Below the pieces are notes generated by a model. The model saw only the letters and a list, made by a program, of their open reading frames with translations. It had not been told where the DNA came from and made no database searches. From Halalkalibacter urbisdiaboli (lineage in GTDB: Bacteria > Bacillota > Bacilli > Bacillales > Bacillaceae_D), in assembly GCF_002156385.1 (NCBI RefSeq), contig NZ_MVJM01000001.1:1099839-1163838 (forward strand): a stretch of 64,000 bases of DNA, read 5' to 3'. Below, one piece after another: positions 44,474 through 54,900 of this stretch. Positions within the stretch are counted from its first letter, which is position 1; every line of letters starts with the position of its first letter. Position numbers and translations under genes: made by a program.

Positions 44474-45349
44474 TTATAAAACAAAAACATTCTCATTATG
44501 CCAGGCCATAAATCTTTTATCAGGTGGTACGTCCCGAAACTGTTGAAGTTTAGAACCTTTAATATTCTCTAGAAAAGAAATACTGATCTCTTCTTGAGCC
44601 ACGAACTTTGAAGATAGAATTATTTCAAACTTATCAGGTTCGATAGTTACAACTCCTCGATCTAAAGCCCAATGATGCAATTTACATAAAGCTAATCCAT
44701 TACCTAAGTTATCAGGTCCACCATACGCATGCCATTGAATATGGGCTGCATCTAACCCAAATGGCACTTGATTGAACAATGAAGAAAACCCGCAAATTGC
44801 ACATTTATGACGATAATTTGCCAACACCTTATCAACAAAATTCCGATCTCTTTTTTGTTTAGATATTGCTTTTACTGGAAGATTTAATAAATCAGCAATG
44901 TCTTTTTGCACAGTTTCAGGCCAATACTTACCTAAAATAAACTGTGCAGCTTCAGCTCTTGCTATATTATCTGAACTTAACAACTTAAATATTTCATTGT
45001 TAATATACCCGTATGTCTCAGGATCTCTTAAAACACTTATAGGTAGTGTCTCCTTATTAGAAAACCTCGTCCCATAAGGAACATGAATATCCCAAATAAT
45101 AGAACTATTTAAGTGGTGAAAAGGTTGTTCGGGTTTACCTTTACCAACTCTACCGCCAAACGTTCTAATTAACAAATCCAATTCTCTTTCTATATCTGGA
45201 AAATAAAACTTATTTCTTTTTACTTTTCCCCCTTCTATTAGTGAAATAAGTAATAATAAAAATAGGGGTTTTTTTAACGAAGCACCTATTTTACTTCCTT
45301 TGTATGTCCTAATTTTATCTAACTCTTCTATTAACTTATTTATTTCCAT
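44474..45349 (-). CDS. SBD-HNH endonuclease, phosphorothioate-recognising type
   Basis: A 291-residue protein. The N-terminal half (about 1-150) fits the sulfur-binding domain of ScoMcrA-like enzymes, with KKPLFLLLLIS, FPDIERELDLLIRTFGG and PFHHLNSSIIWDI. The C-terminal HNH nuclease has C183 and C186 in HKCAICG, H203 in LDAAHIQWHAYGG, then N214 and C222-H226 in LCKLHHWALDRG. Known relatives cut near phosphorothioate-modified sites. Here it is divergent from dndB with a 220-base shared promoter region, so it is probably tuned to work with, not against, the local modification. Confidence 0.82.
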   Translation of the reverse strand: MEINKLIEELDKIRTYKGSKIGASLKKPLFLLLLISLIEGGKVKRNKFYFPDIERELDLLIRTFGGRVGKGKPEQPFHHLNSSIIWDIHVPYGTRFSNKETLPISVLRDPETYGYINNEIFKLLSSDNIARAEAAQFILGKYWPETVQKDIADLLNLPVKAISKQKRDRNFVDKVLANYRHKCAICGFSSLFNQVPFGLDAAHIQWHAYGGPDNLGNGLALCKLHHWALDRGVVTIEPDKFEIILSSKFVAQEEISISFLENIKGSKLQQFRDVPPDKRFMAWHNENVFVL

Positions 45350-45577
45350 TCACTATTCGTTTCCTTTCCTACCAACTTCATTTTCAGTTTAAATCATACT
45401 CTATTTAACCTTCACTACAATGTTACAATAAGCCATAAAACTAATCATTGTTAAATTAATAATTTTTTTACCAAAAATTAACCTTTATTTAAATCAATTA
45501 GTTTGACTGATTCGACATAAAACTAGTAAAATCAACATATAATCTATAAAATTACGTACGTAATCGAGGTGAAATCA
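45350..45577. promoter_or_regulatory. Divergent promoter region of the SBD-HNH and dnd genes
   Basis: On the plus strand TTGACT (45503-45508) and TAAAAT (45527-45532), 18 bases apart, are a possible dnd promoter; TATAAT at 45538 is an alternative -10. The perfect palindrome listed next lies just before the dndB ribosome binding site. Confidence 0.5.
45551..45564. promoter_or_regulatory. Candidate DndB operator (14-bp palindrome)
   Basis: ATTACGTACGTAAT is perfectly symmetric and sits between the putative dnd promoter and GAGGTG. DndB proteins are known repressors of dnd operons that bind TACG/CGTA-type inverted repeats. Binding here would block transcription or translation start. The assignment is inferred. 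Confidence 0.5.
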
Positions 45578-46672
45578 ATGGGACAGGGATTTAGTTACAA
45601 CTTTCCTTCCTTACGTGGGGTACAAGCAGGTAGAGCTTTTTATGTTGCTATGGTCCCACTTCGGTTAATTCCCAAAATTTTTTTATTTGATGAAGAGGAT
45701 GTACCTGCAGAACACCGTGCTCAACGAATTTTAAACAAATCACGAATTCCTGAAATTACAAATTACATCTTAGAAAATCATAAAGAGTATGTCTTTTCAT
45801 CGTTAACTGCGTCTATTGATGGTAATATTGAATTTCAATCTTTAGGAAAACAAGACACTCACAATGATTTAGGTAACTTGATTGTCTCCTTAGATTCCAA
45901 GTTTTTAATTATTGACGGTCAACATAGAAGAGCAGCAATTGAAGAAGCACTTAAAATTTCACCTGAATTAGGCGGAGAAACTATTTCAGTAGTTTTCTTT
46001 CATGATCAGGGGTTGAAGAAGACCCAGCAGCTGTTTGCAGACCTTAACAGACATGCAATCAATACGACTTCCTCTATTGGAATCTTGTATGATCATCGCG
46101 ACCAATTGGCAATGTTAACAAAAGATATCATTAAACAAATCCCCCTACTTAACAGATATACTGATAATGAAAGAGTTTCATTATCAAAAAATTCACCTAA
46201 GCTTTTTTCTCTAAACAGTGTGTTTAACACAAACCAACGTCTATTAGGTAAGAAAAAAGGAGAATTTGTTACTGAACAAGAAAAAGAGTTTCTATTTCTG
46301 TTTTGGGAGTTACTGTCAGAGTCTATAACTGAATGGCAACAAGTTTCAAATAAAGCTATGTCTCCTCGTGAATTGCGAATGAACTTTATCGTTGGCCATG
46401 GAGTATTCATGGAGGCTATAGGAATACTAGGAAACTATTTGTACTTCGAGTACCCTTCAGATTGGAAACAATATATAGTAAAATTAGAATTTATAGATTG
46501 GAGTCGTACGAATTATAAAGATTGGTTAGATCGTGCCTTTAATCAAACGGGAAGAATTGTTAAGAACAATCAAACGGTCCAACTCACAGCCAATCAGATC
46601 AAATTTCAACTAAACCTTCCTCTCACTGAAAAAGAAAAAGAGGTCGAGAATATATTAAAGCAAGGTGTTTAA
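45578..46672 (+). CDS. dndB: DndB, DGQHR-domain regulator of phosphorothioation
   Basis: A 364-residue protein with the diagnostic DGQHR motif at residues 113-117 in FLIIDGQHRRAAI. DndB represses the dnd operon and influences how many sites are modified; it is not essential for sulfur insertion. ATG 45578 is chosen over GTG 45569 because GAGGTG is the ribosome binding site. The stop overlaps the dndC start (TAATG), so the two are translationally coupled. It is first in the order B-C-D-E-A. Confidence 0.93.
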   Translation: MGQGFSYNFPSLRGVQAGRAFYVAMVPLRLIPKIFLFDEEDVPAEHRAQRILNKSRIPEITNYILENHKEYVFSSLTASIDGNIEFQSLGKQDTHNDLGNLIVSLDSKFLIIDGQHRRAAIEEALKISPELGGETISVVFFHDQGLKKTQQLFADLNRHAINTTSSIGILYDHRDQLAMLTKDIIKQIPLLNRYTDNERVSLSKNSPKLFSLNSVFNTNQRLLGKKKGEFVTEQEKEFLFLFWELLSESITEWQQVSNKAMSPRELRMNFIVGHGVFMEAIGILGNYLYFEYPSDWKQYIVKLEFIDWSRTNYKDWLDRAFNQTGRIVKNNQTVQLTANQIKFQLNLPLTEKEKEVENILKQGV

Positions 46673-48273
46673 TGATGATAAATAACCTTATTACTAATTT
46701 AATTCAAAAGAAAAATCCCATAATTGATGATGCTATTCAACTAATTAAAGACGTCTATCTACAAGATATTAATGAAGAAAACCCTAAACCTTGGGTTGTA
46801 GGATATAGCGGTGGAAAGGACTCTTCAACGGTTGTTCAATTAATTTTTGAAGCACTAACGCAATTGTCTAAAGAACAACTCCATAAAAAAATTTACATTA
46901 TTTCATCTGATACGTTGGTAGAAACTCCTTTAATCATATCCTTTATTAATCGGACTCTACAACGTATCCAAGATCGAGCGTTAGAACTGAATTTACCGAT
47001 AGAAACACACAAAGTAAAACCAAACTATAAGCAGTCCTTTTGGTCAATGTTAATAGGACAAGGCTATCCTTCTCCTAATCAAAATTTTCGATGGTGTACA
47101 GACCGTTTAAAAATTGAACCTGCCAATCGCTTTATAACGGAAAAAGTATCTGAACACGGTGAAGTTATTATGGTTTTAGGAATGCGGGATAATGAGAGTG
47201 CAACTAGAGCCAATGTAATGAAATCATATACAGTCGAAGGAAAAGTTTTAATGAGACATTCGACATTAACTAAGGCTCTTGTTTTTGCTCCTATACGTAA
47301 TTTTTCTGTCGATGATGTGTGGAATTACTTAAATAACCATGAATCACCTTGGGGTGATGATAATAAAACGTTACAAAAGCTTTACCAAGATTCTAGCAGT
47401 GATGCTGAGTGTCCACTTGTTATCGACAAATCCATTAAAGAAAGTGCCGGTTCTTGTGGAAATAGCCGTTTTGGGTGTTGGACATGTACCGTTGTTACAG
47501 AGGATAAAGCAGTAAAAGGCTTTATTGATAATGGAGAAGAATGGCTTAAACCATTACTTAGTTTTCGAGATTGGCTAGTAGACATTAGAGATGAGCGGAT
47601 TTATCGCCAAAAATATCGAAAAAATGGCCAAATTTACTTTACTGATGTTACCATCGAGACAAAAGAAGACAAAGCCTACGTTGTTATTCCTAAAAAATCA
47701 CGACGTTCCAGGGGATACATTCCTTTAGAGAACTTTGAAATTGTTAAGAAAGAAAAACTAAAAGAATATTTACTTTACAATAATATTGACCTCTCAGATT
47801 TTGATGATACAAACTTATTAATCGAATCATTAGATGATGACGGCAAGGTAAAATACGAACGACTTGGTCTTGGTCCATTCACAATGGTTGCACGAGAAAT
47901 GATACTGCGCAAACTACTTCAATTACAAAATGAAGTGGAATTCCCAGATGGACTAAAGTTTGACCTCATAAAAAAAGAAGAGCTAAAAATAATTCGCAAA
48001 ATTTGGCTAGACAATGGTGAACTTCATGATAAGCTGCCACAAATTTTTGCTGAAGAAATGGGTTATGACCTTGATTGGGAATACAATGACCGCCCTCTAT
48101 TTGATAGTAATCAATTAACTGATTTAGAGTTACTTTGTCAGGAACACAACGTTGATTTTAAAGCATTAAAATCACTTATTAGCATTCAAAAACAATACAA
48201 TGGATATAAAATCAGAAGAGGTATTTATCAAGATATAGAAAAAGCACTAAAACAAGACTATTTACACCTTTAA
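46672..48273 (+). CDS. dndC: DndC, PAPS-reductase-like phosphorothioation protein
   Basis: A 533-residue protein. The pyrophosphatase-type PP-loop SGGKDS lies at residues 46-51. Four cysteines suited to a 4Fe-4S cluster are C142 (RWCTDRLK), C262, C269 and C272 (SCGNSRFGCWTC). DndC uses ATP to activate the DNA backbone for sulfur exchange and receives sulfur from DndA. It is longer than PAPS reductases because of a C-terminal extension, as usual for DndC. Confidence 0.95.
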   Translation: MMINNLITNLIQKKNPIIDDAIQLIKDVYLQDINEENPKPWVVGYSGGKDSSTVVQLIFEALTQLSKEQLHKKIYIISSDTLVETPLIISFINRTLQRIQDRALELNLPIETHKVKPNYKQSFWSMLIGQGYPSPNQNFRWCTDRLKIEPANRFITEKVSEHGEVIMVLGMRDNESATRANVMKSYTVEGKVLMRHSTLTKALVFAPIRNFSVDDVWNYLNNHESPWGDDNKTLQKLYQDSSSDAECPLVIDKSIKESAGSCGNSRFGCWTCTVVTEDKAVKGFIDNGEEWLKPLLSFRDWLVDIRDERIYRQKYRKNGQIYFTDVTIETKEDKAYVVIPKKSRRSRGYIPLENFEIVKKEKLKEYLLYNNIDLSDFDDTNLLIESLDDDGKVKYERLGLGPFTMVAREMILRKLLQLQNEVEFPDGLKFDLIKKEELKIIRKIWLDNGELHDKLPQIFAEEMGYDLDWEYNDRPLFDSNQLTDLELLCQEHNVDFKALKSLISIQKQYNGYKIRRGIYQDIEKALKQDYLHL

Positions 48274-48291
48274 GCACGGAAGGGAATTCTT

Positions 48292-50298
48292 ATGCAATTT
48301 AAAAAAATAATATTAAATAATATTGGTGCATATAAAGGAGCACAAGAGATTAATTTAACAACCAATCCACCAAATAAGAATGTTGTTCTATTTGGTGGTG
48401 AGAATGGTTCTGGGAAAACTACGTTATTAAATTCCATTCGTTTAGCACTATTTGGAGCATTTGCCTACGGATATGCAACTGAAAATGACCATTATTTTAA
48501 GAACATCTACTCGTTACTTAATAAAACGGCTCTTGCACGTGGAGAGGACTTATTCCAAATAATTATTGAATATGAAGAAGTTGAAGATTTTGAACGGAAT
48601 CAATATCGTCTTACACGTAGATGGCAATTATCTAACGGGAAACCAAAAGAAACATTTATAGTTAAACGAAATGATGCACAACTTAGTGAAACAGACAAAG
48701 ATATTTATCATACTAGATTAAAAGAAACCGTCCCTCCAGAGCTTTTTAATTTATGTTTATTTGATGGCGAAGAAATTTCAAGGATTGTAAATGACAATGA
48801 GTTATCGAACTACTTAAAATCAGCTTCCCAAGTCATTTTTAATTTACATCTTTTTAATTCTTTGGAGAAAGATTTAACTACTTATATGAATAATTCCCTA
48901 GATGAAAAACAATTATCTTTGGACGAAGAAGAAATTATCACCATAGATAATAAAATTAGAAGTTTGAAACAGAAGTTACAAAATCTAGAGATAAAAGAAT
49001 TTGAAACTAATGAAAAAATTAACAATCTTGAACAGCAAATCAAAAGTGATCGAAAACATTTTGAACTGCATGGAGGTTTAGCAAAAAAGGAGCGAGATGA
49101 GTTACAAGAAGAAGTAAATAAGATTGAACAGATACGCAAATCGAATTCAGAGAAATTTAAAGAGTTCACATCTACCCTACTCCCATTTCTTCTTGCTAAA
49201 GATTTATTACATGATGTAAAGAGGCAAATGGAGTTAGAACAATCTTTTGAATTATACGAGCAAGTAGCCACTTCTCTAACTGAAGATAAAATGAACTCGC
49301 TATTGAAAACTATCACAGAAAACTCCAAAGTTGAAATTAGTAATCCAGTTGAAGTTTCTCAAAGTTTGCGGTCTGAATTTTTATCATTATTTCCAGCTCC
49401 AGATGTTGAATACGTGCACCGTGTTTCATTTGAGCAACGAAGTAAAATAGAAGCTATTCTTGACAAGGTAGACAATATTAATCCGGATGATTTCATTAAT
49501 TTACTGGAAGAAAATCAGACGTTACTAGATAAAGCAAAAGAAATTAGAAAGAAAATAGAAGTAAATGATTCGACTGAAGACTTCAAAGAGTTACTCGATA
49601 AAATTGATGTGGCTACACAAGAAATTATGAATAATAAGCAGCTTCTTATTACAATTCAAGAACAACAAGAAACTCTTACAGCAGAACTAGAAGCCCTTAC
49701 CAAGGAATCCACTATAAAAAAACAGAGGTTGTCAGATAAAACAAAATTAGGAAATTCCTTTTTATTAGCTAGTCAAATTAAGGAAGTTAGCTCAAAGTTT
49801 CGTTTGCAGCAACAGAAAAAGAAATTAATGGATGTAGAAATAGCTGCAACAAAAATGCTTAACTCTTTAATGAGGAAAAAATCATATGTTTCATCTATAC
49901 AAATTGACCCAAATTCATATGAAATAAAACTTTATAATAGTAACAAAGACGAGTTACTAATCCAACGCCTATCTTCAGGAGAAAAGGAAGTTCTTCTTCT
50001 TTCAATTTCATGGGCTATGTATACTTGTTCACGTATTAGGTTACCATTTGTATTTGATACATTACTTGGTCGATTAGATAAAACACATAAGCAAACTATC
50101 TTAACTAAATTCATTCCTAAGTGTGGAGATCAAGTTATTATATTGAGTACAGATTCCGAAATTGATCCATTCCACTATGACATGATTAAACCTTATTTAG
50201 CAAAAGAATACATGCTCGAATTTATTACGGAAGAAGAAAGAGTAGAAATCCATCCACACTATTTTCATTCTGATGAAGTGGAGGTGCCTTTATCATGA
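48292..50298 (+). CDS. dndD: DndD, SMC-like ATPase of phosphorothioation
   Basis: A 668-residue protein with Walker A GGENGSGKTT at residues 35-44, two long coiled-coil arms (about 200-300 and 400-520), a signature block RLSSGEKEVLLLS near residue 558 and Walker B in LPFVFDTLLGRLDKTHK near 585. It resembles the Rad50/SMC fold and is thought to open or nick the DNA for sulfur insertion. It is 18 bases after dndC and overlaps dndE by 4 bases. Confidence 0.94.
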   Translation: MQFKKIILNNIGAYKGAQEINLTTNPPNKNVVLFGGENGSGKTTLLNSIRLALFGAFAYGYATENDHYFKNIYSLLNKTALARGEDLFQIIIEYEEVEDFERNQYRLTRRWQLSNGKPKETFIVKRNDAQLSETDKDIYHTRLKETVPPELFNLCLFDGEEISRIVNDNELSNYLKSASQVIFNLHLFNSLEKDLTTYMNNSLDEKQLSLDEEEIITIDNKIRSLKQKLQNLEIKEFETNEKINNLEQQIKSDRKHFELHGGLAKKERDELQEEVNKIEQIRKSNSEKFKEFTSTLLPFLLAKDLLHDVKRQMELEQSFELYEQVATSLTEDKMNSLLKTITENSKVEISNPVEVSQSLRSEFLSLFPAPDVEYVHRVSFEQRSKIEAILDKVDNINPDDFINLLEENQTLLDKAKEIRKKIEVNDSTEDFKELLDKIDVATQEIMNNKQLLITIQEQQETLTAELEALTKESTIKKQRLSDKTKLGNSFLLASQIKEVSSKFRLQQQKKKLMDVEIAATKMLNSLMRKKSYVSSIQIDPNSYEIKLYNSNKDELLIQRLSSGEKEVLLLSISWAMYTCSRIRLPFVFDTLLGRLDKTHKQTILTKFIPKCGDQVIILSTDSEIDPFHYDMIKPYLAKEYMLEFITEEERVEIHPHYFHSDEVEVPLS

Positions 50299-50669
50299 AT
50301 TTTCGTTTAAAAACTTCTAGATATGTTGCAGAAAAATTAAAACAATTACAAACAGTTACTAACGAAACTCCTAATATTATTGCTCGTCATGCTATTGCAA
50401 TATCTGTAAAACAAAAAGATTTGCCAAATATAGAAAATATAGATACTGGCGGCGTTGAATTTAATCGCCATACATTGACTGGAGGCGATGATGAAATTTT
50501 TCGTGCGATGATTGCTCAACATTTAAACAGTGAAATTACTGACGAAGAATACTTCCCATCCCTCTTTAACGCGCATTTAGAAAGGGGTGTACGATTACTA
50601 GCTGGTGAATACCAACATTCAGGAAATATAGACCGCTACTGGATTAGCCTTTTAAAACAATGTAAGTAG
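50295..50669 (+). CDS. dndE: DndE, small DNA-binding phosphorothioation protein
   Basis: A 124-residue protein of the usual DndE size, with FRLKTSRYVAEKLKQLQ at the start and HLERGVRLL near residue 97. DndE forms a tetramer that binds nicked DNA and works with DndC and DndD. The start overlaps the dndD stop. Recognition rests on size, position and these blocks. Confidence 0.88.
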   Translation: MNFRLKTSRYVAEKLKQLQTVTNETPNIIARHAIAISVKQKDLPNIENIDTGGVEFNRHTLTGGDDEIFRAMIAQHLNSEITDEEYFPSLFNAHLERGVRLLAGEYQHSGNIDRYWISLLKQCK

Positions 50670-50678
50670 GTGAAGCTA

Positions 50679-51803
50679 ATGCTTTATTTAGATAATAGTG
50701 CTACAACACAAATCTTGCCCGCCGTTAAAGAAGCCATGCTCCCTTACTTACTAGAAGAATTCGGAAACCCGTCTAGTAAGTATTACTCTTTAGCAGAAAA
50801 AGCAAGCAAAGCAGTTAAAGAAGCCAGAGAACAAGTTAGTCGACTAATAGGTTGCAATGCAGACGAAGTTATTTTTACAAGTGGTGCAACAGAAAGCAAT
50901 AATATGATTATCAAAGGCATAGTGGACTTTTATGGAGATTCAAATAAACATATTATTACCTCTAAAACGGAGCATCCATCTGTACTAGAGACATGTCGTT
51001 ATCTTGAACAAAAGGGGTTCCGTGTAACCTACCTAGATGTTGATAGATATGGAAGAATTGATTTAGTTCAACTTGCTAATATACTTGAGACTCCCCCTCT
51101 CCTAGTTTCTATAATGTGGGGAAATAACGAGATTGGTTCCTTAAACCAGATAAAAGAAATTTCCAAGCTCTGTGTAGAAAAAGACGTATTTTTCCACACA
51201 GATGCTACGCAAGTTATCGGAAAAGTGCCAGTTGATTTAAACCAAGAAGGATTTGAAGGGGTTCAGTTCCTTTCTTGTTCAGCACATAAATTTCATGGTC
51301 CTAAAGGAATCGGAGTCGCTGTTATTAAGAAAGACGAACTAGGATTAAGACAAAAAATTACACCTCTCCTTCACGGTGGTGGACAAGAATATGATTACCG
51401 AAGCGGTACACTTCCTGTTCATAATATTGTTGGGATGGGAAAAGCTGCAGAATTAGCATTTTTTAATTTATATAATAATGTTGAAAAACTCAAGACACTC
51501 GAATCCTATCTCCAAGATATTTTATTGGATAAGTTTGGTGAAGTGATTCAATTCAATCACGACTCTACAGACAAAATTCCAGGTATACTTAGCGTTCAAT
51601 TTCAAGGGGTAAATAATGAAACTTTAATTAAGACCCTTTCCCCTATCGTTGCAGTCTCGACTGGTTCGGCATGCAGTTCAACAAAACCAAGTCACGTTCT
51701 CCAAGCAATTGGGCTTTCAATGGAGGAAATCCGTTCGACAATACGTTTTTCTCTATCACATTTAATTGATAAAACTGATTTAGACATATTTGATAGATTG
51801 TAA
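50679..51803 (+). CDS. dndA: DndA, cysteine desulfurase
   Basis: A 374-residue class V aminotransferase-fold cysteine desulfurase. The PLP lysine is K204 in SAHKFHGPKG and the persulfide-forming cysteine is C332 in STGSACSSTKPSH. It provides sulfur to DndC. ATG 50679 is used because AGGTG precedes it; GTG 50670 overlaps that site. Some bacteria replace DndA with IscS; here a dedicated copy is last in the operon. Confidence 0.93.
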   Translation: MLYLDNSATTQILPAVKEAMLPYLLEEFGNPSSKYYSLAEKASKAVKEAREQVSRLIGCNADEVIFTSGATESNNMIIKGIVDFYGDSNKHIITSKTEHPSVLETCRYLEQKGFRVTYLDVDRYGRIDLVQLANILETPPLLVSIMWGNNEIGSLNQIKEISKLCVEKDVFFHTDATQVIGKVPVDLNQEGFEGVQFLSCSAHKFHGPKGIGVAVIKKDELGLRQKITPLLHGGGQEYDYRSGTLPVHNIVGMGKAAELAFFNLYNNVEKLKTLESYLQDILLDKFGEVIQFNHDSTDKIPGILSVQFQGVNNETLIKTLSPIVAVSTGSACSSTKPSHVLQAIGLSMEEIRSTIRFSLSHLIDKTDLDIFDRL

Positions 51804-51896
51804 AAGGGTTGTAGTTTCGAAATATTACTGTGCCTCTTTATTGGGAAGTAAAAAAGATTTAAACTTGAATTCTAAGTTGAAGTAGCTAAACTAAAA

Positions 51897-51932
51897 TAGC
51901 AGCCTGAATTCAGTAACTGATTCAGGCTGCTA
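51897..51932. terminator. Bidirectional hairpin between dnd and dpt operons
   Basis: TAGCAGCCTGAAT and ATTCAGGCTGCTA form a perfect 13-bp stem with a 10-base loop. It lies between the convergent dndA and dptH genes, with A/T-rich flanks on both sides. Confidence 0.8.
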
Positions 51933-51983
51933 GAATTTTATATAAAAATTAATTTAACAAATATAAGCTAGCGGTACTATTTG

Positions 51984-54900
51984 TTAATCTTCTTTAAGTA
52001 ACCTCCAAAACGCCATATCCTCCATAAACTCTAACTTATTACCTGAGACATTGGTGGCTAAGCTCTGATGTTTCTCCAAAGCTCTAATTTTATTCATTAA
52101 TCGCTCTTCTTCCTCCTTGCTCTCGGTATTAAAAATCGATTGGACTTCTCGTCTCTTGATTTCTGTTACCTGATGAACAACCCAAGTAAGAATATACTGG
52201 GAATAATCATTTTCACCAGTAGCAAAATGACTTAAAAATTGTGTTGATAAAATGGTACCAACACCAAATTCTCTTCCTTCTTTTAATATTTTTTTAAGTG
52301 AAGCAAAGTCCCTGCTTAAGAAATTATCTGCTTCATCTACAAGAATCATCTTCGTTAGTTCTCGATAATCACCAGTAATTTGACTGTGACCCTTTGTTTG
52401 CATTTGAGAGTAAAACGCATCAAGTGTAATACCTACAATGAGATTTTGTATGCCTACATCATAATTTGATAAATTAATGACAGTCACACCATCAATTAAT
52501 TCATATAATGATTTGGTCTCTTCACTAACTGGTGAAAAAATTTCAAATTCAGCTAAATCCTTTAAAGCTACGGATAAGCTATCTTCCTTACTTCCCTCTT
52601 TTTCAAGGTAAATGTTATAGACATCTGCTATTGTGGGAGCAAATAAGTCCCACGTTTCAGATTTGGCACGATGAATGCCTTTTCTTTCATATGCTTCCAT
52701 AATTAAATCCCGTAGCAGGCCTTTTTGTTTTACCCCAAGGTTAAACGCTGTCCCAATCGTTTCCTTAATACTATTAGCTGTGTGAAGAGGTAACATAGGC
52801 TTTGGTTGTTCGCCTTTAAATAGTGCAAGTGGATTATAGGGCAAATGAAACAAATCATATACGGTTGCATCATTTGCTTTTACAAAGTCGTCTTTAATGT
52901 AGTCTCCTTTATAGTCAAAGATTAAAATTCCTATATTTGTCCTATTCACGTTTTTCTCAAAACTATTGTGTAATTGGGTTATCAATGATTTAGTAAATTG
53001 TGTTTTGCCTGTTCCCATTGTGCCGATAATTCCTGTATTTGTATGCATCACCTTACTAGTGGTTGTTGGATACCAAATTAATGGTGTTTTATCAGCTATT
53101 CTATGACCAAACAAGATTTCCATTTGTCGGTCTTGAGAAGCACTATGACTACTAGTCGTCGAATCTATTTCTTTTTCTATTTCTTTTTCTGTTTCTTTCT
53201 CTAACTCTGTTACATCCTCAAGGTCCTTTGTTTCTTCTTCCGTAGCCGTGTTCCCCTTATTTTCTTCTACATGGGTTTCCACGTTATAGTTATTGCAGAG
53301 AAGTATCTCTGTTTTTAAATCAGTCCTGCTACCTTGAATGGTTTCCATTAAATATGGAATATCTTTTGTAATATATTGAAACCCGTCATACTCAGGTAGT
53401 TCAATTAACAAGGTGTTCTCTATTGGTTTTACTGTCTTAAAATTAATATCTTTTCCAAATGAAATAATAGCTCCATCCTTAATATATTTGTTGAGGCCAA
53501 ATTCCACTTTATATTGGTCATTTAATAATTTTGTTCGAATACCTGTATCTAAAATCTTTTTCCAATCTTGCTCAGGCCAAACATTATAAAGTTGCATTTT
53601 TTTTGCACTTACTAAAGCTAGTTGAATCAGAAAATCTCGGTAGACCTTTCCTCTAAAACTTTGGCTTGCCAAAAAGTCTTCAAGGGCCTTTCTCGTTTTA
53701 TTAACCTGCTCAGTTGCCTTTTTGATAACTCCATCTTTATTGTATCCAATTTTCACTTCAACGGGATAGTAATGAACTTTTATAGTATCACCCTTTTCTT
53801 CTATCCCGATTAATAACAAGTCATCACTCTGTGAACCTGATACACCAAGATTACTAGCTGAAAATAATCCTTCTTTTTGCTTTAAACCGACGGCGCCTGA
53901 GACCCTAAATATTTCTTCTAAGGATAGCGGAACCCAATGAATGTCCGGGTGAGCAAAATAGGCAAGACTAAATTTGACCGCAGATAATAAACTGAGTTTT
54001 TCACGAGGGAATTGACTATTATTTGAAATTAGTCTTAGGAGCCAATCACCATTTATACTGTTGAACAGATTAATTATTTTACTTGTTTCAAATGAATCTT
54101 CATTTGTTAACTTATCAGCTAAAAATTCATTAATTATCGTTTGATACTGTGTCGAGCGTTCAGTCACTGTTATCGCGTCATAGCTACTTGAAGAACTATA
54201 CTGGTCACTATAGTGAATTATCATTAAGTTATTATCACGTTCCTCATTATACCTAAAGAAAGATAGGTCAAACTTCGGTTCAATAAATGTTACCCAATGA
54301 GAGGATTTATAGATTTTATTTAACTGACTATCATCCCGTTCTGAAAACGCTGTAACAATAGTCTCAAACTGATTAAATGGATTTTGTTTACTTGCTGCTT
54401 GAGCTAGAGCATTAAATGACATCGATAGTTCAACTAGGTCACTTGGGCTCTCATACAAATATTTCGTTCCAAATCCAGTTCTATAAGAATTTCCTAAAAA
54501 GACGGAAGTAACTGATGATAACAAGCCATTTAAACCTATACCAGTTTCAATATTTCGCATGTCATCTCTAGTTTCATCAGTATTTTGATTAACCTCATAG
54601 AACGTTATATGAGCATATTCGTACGTTTCTTCATCCAATTTTCTTTTGAAGAAATGGACCTTTTCTCTAAATATGTTCAAAATATCTTCTTGACTAAAGT
54701 CTTTTGAATTAAGATTAATTTGAAAGTGCTTCTTTATTTCCTCAGGATCTTCATAAAATGAAAACTCTTCAAATGAATTGTAGGAGTTCTCTTCACCATA
54801 AATATACAACTGGATAGGTAAAAGGTCTTTTAAAGATTTTACATTTTTAAGATTTTTATTATAGTATTCAAAAATCCCTTGAAGTACTTCTCGACAGTCA

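Noticed and set aside
48292-50298. Wadjet/SMC condensin component
   Set aside because: The SMC-like protein lies between dndC and dndE and matches DndD in size and order; JetA, JetB and JetD are absent.
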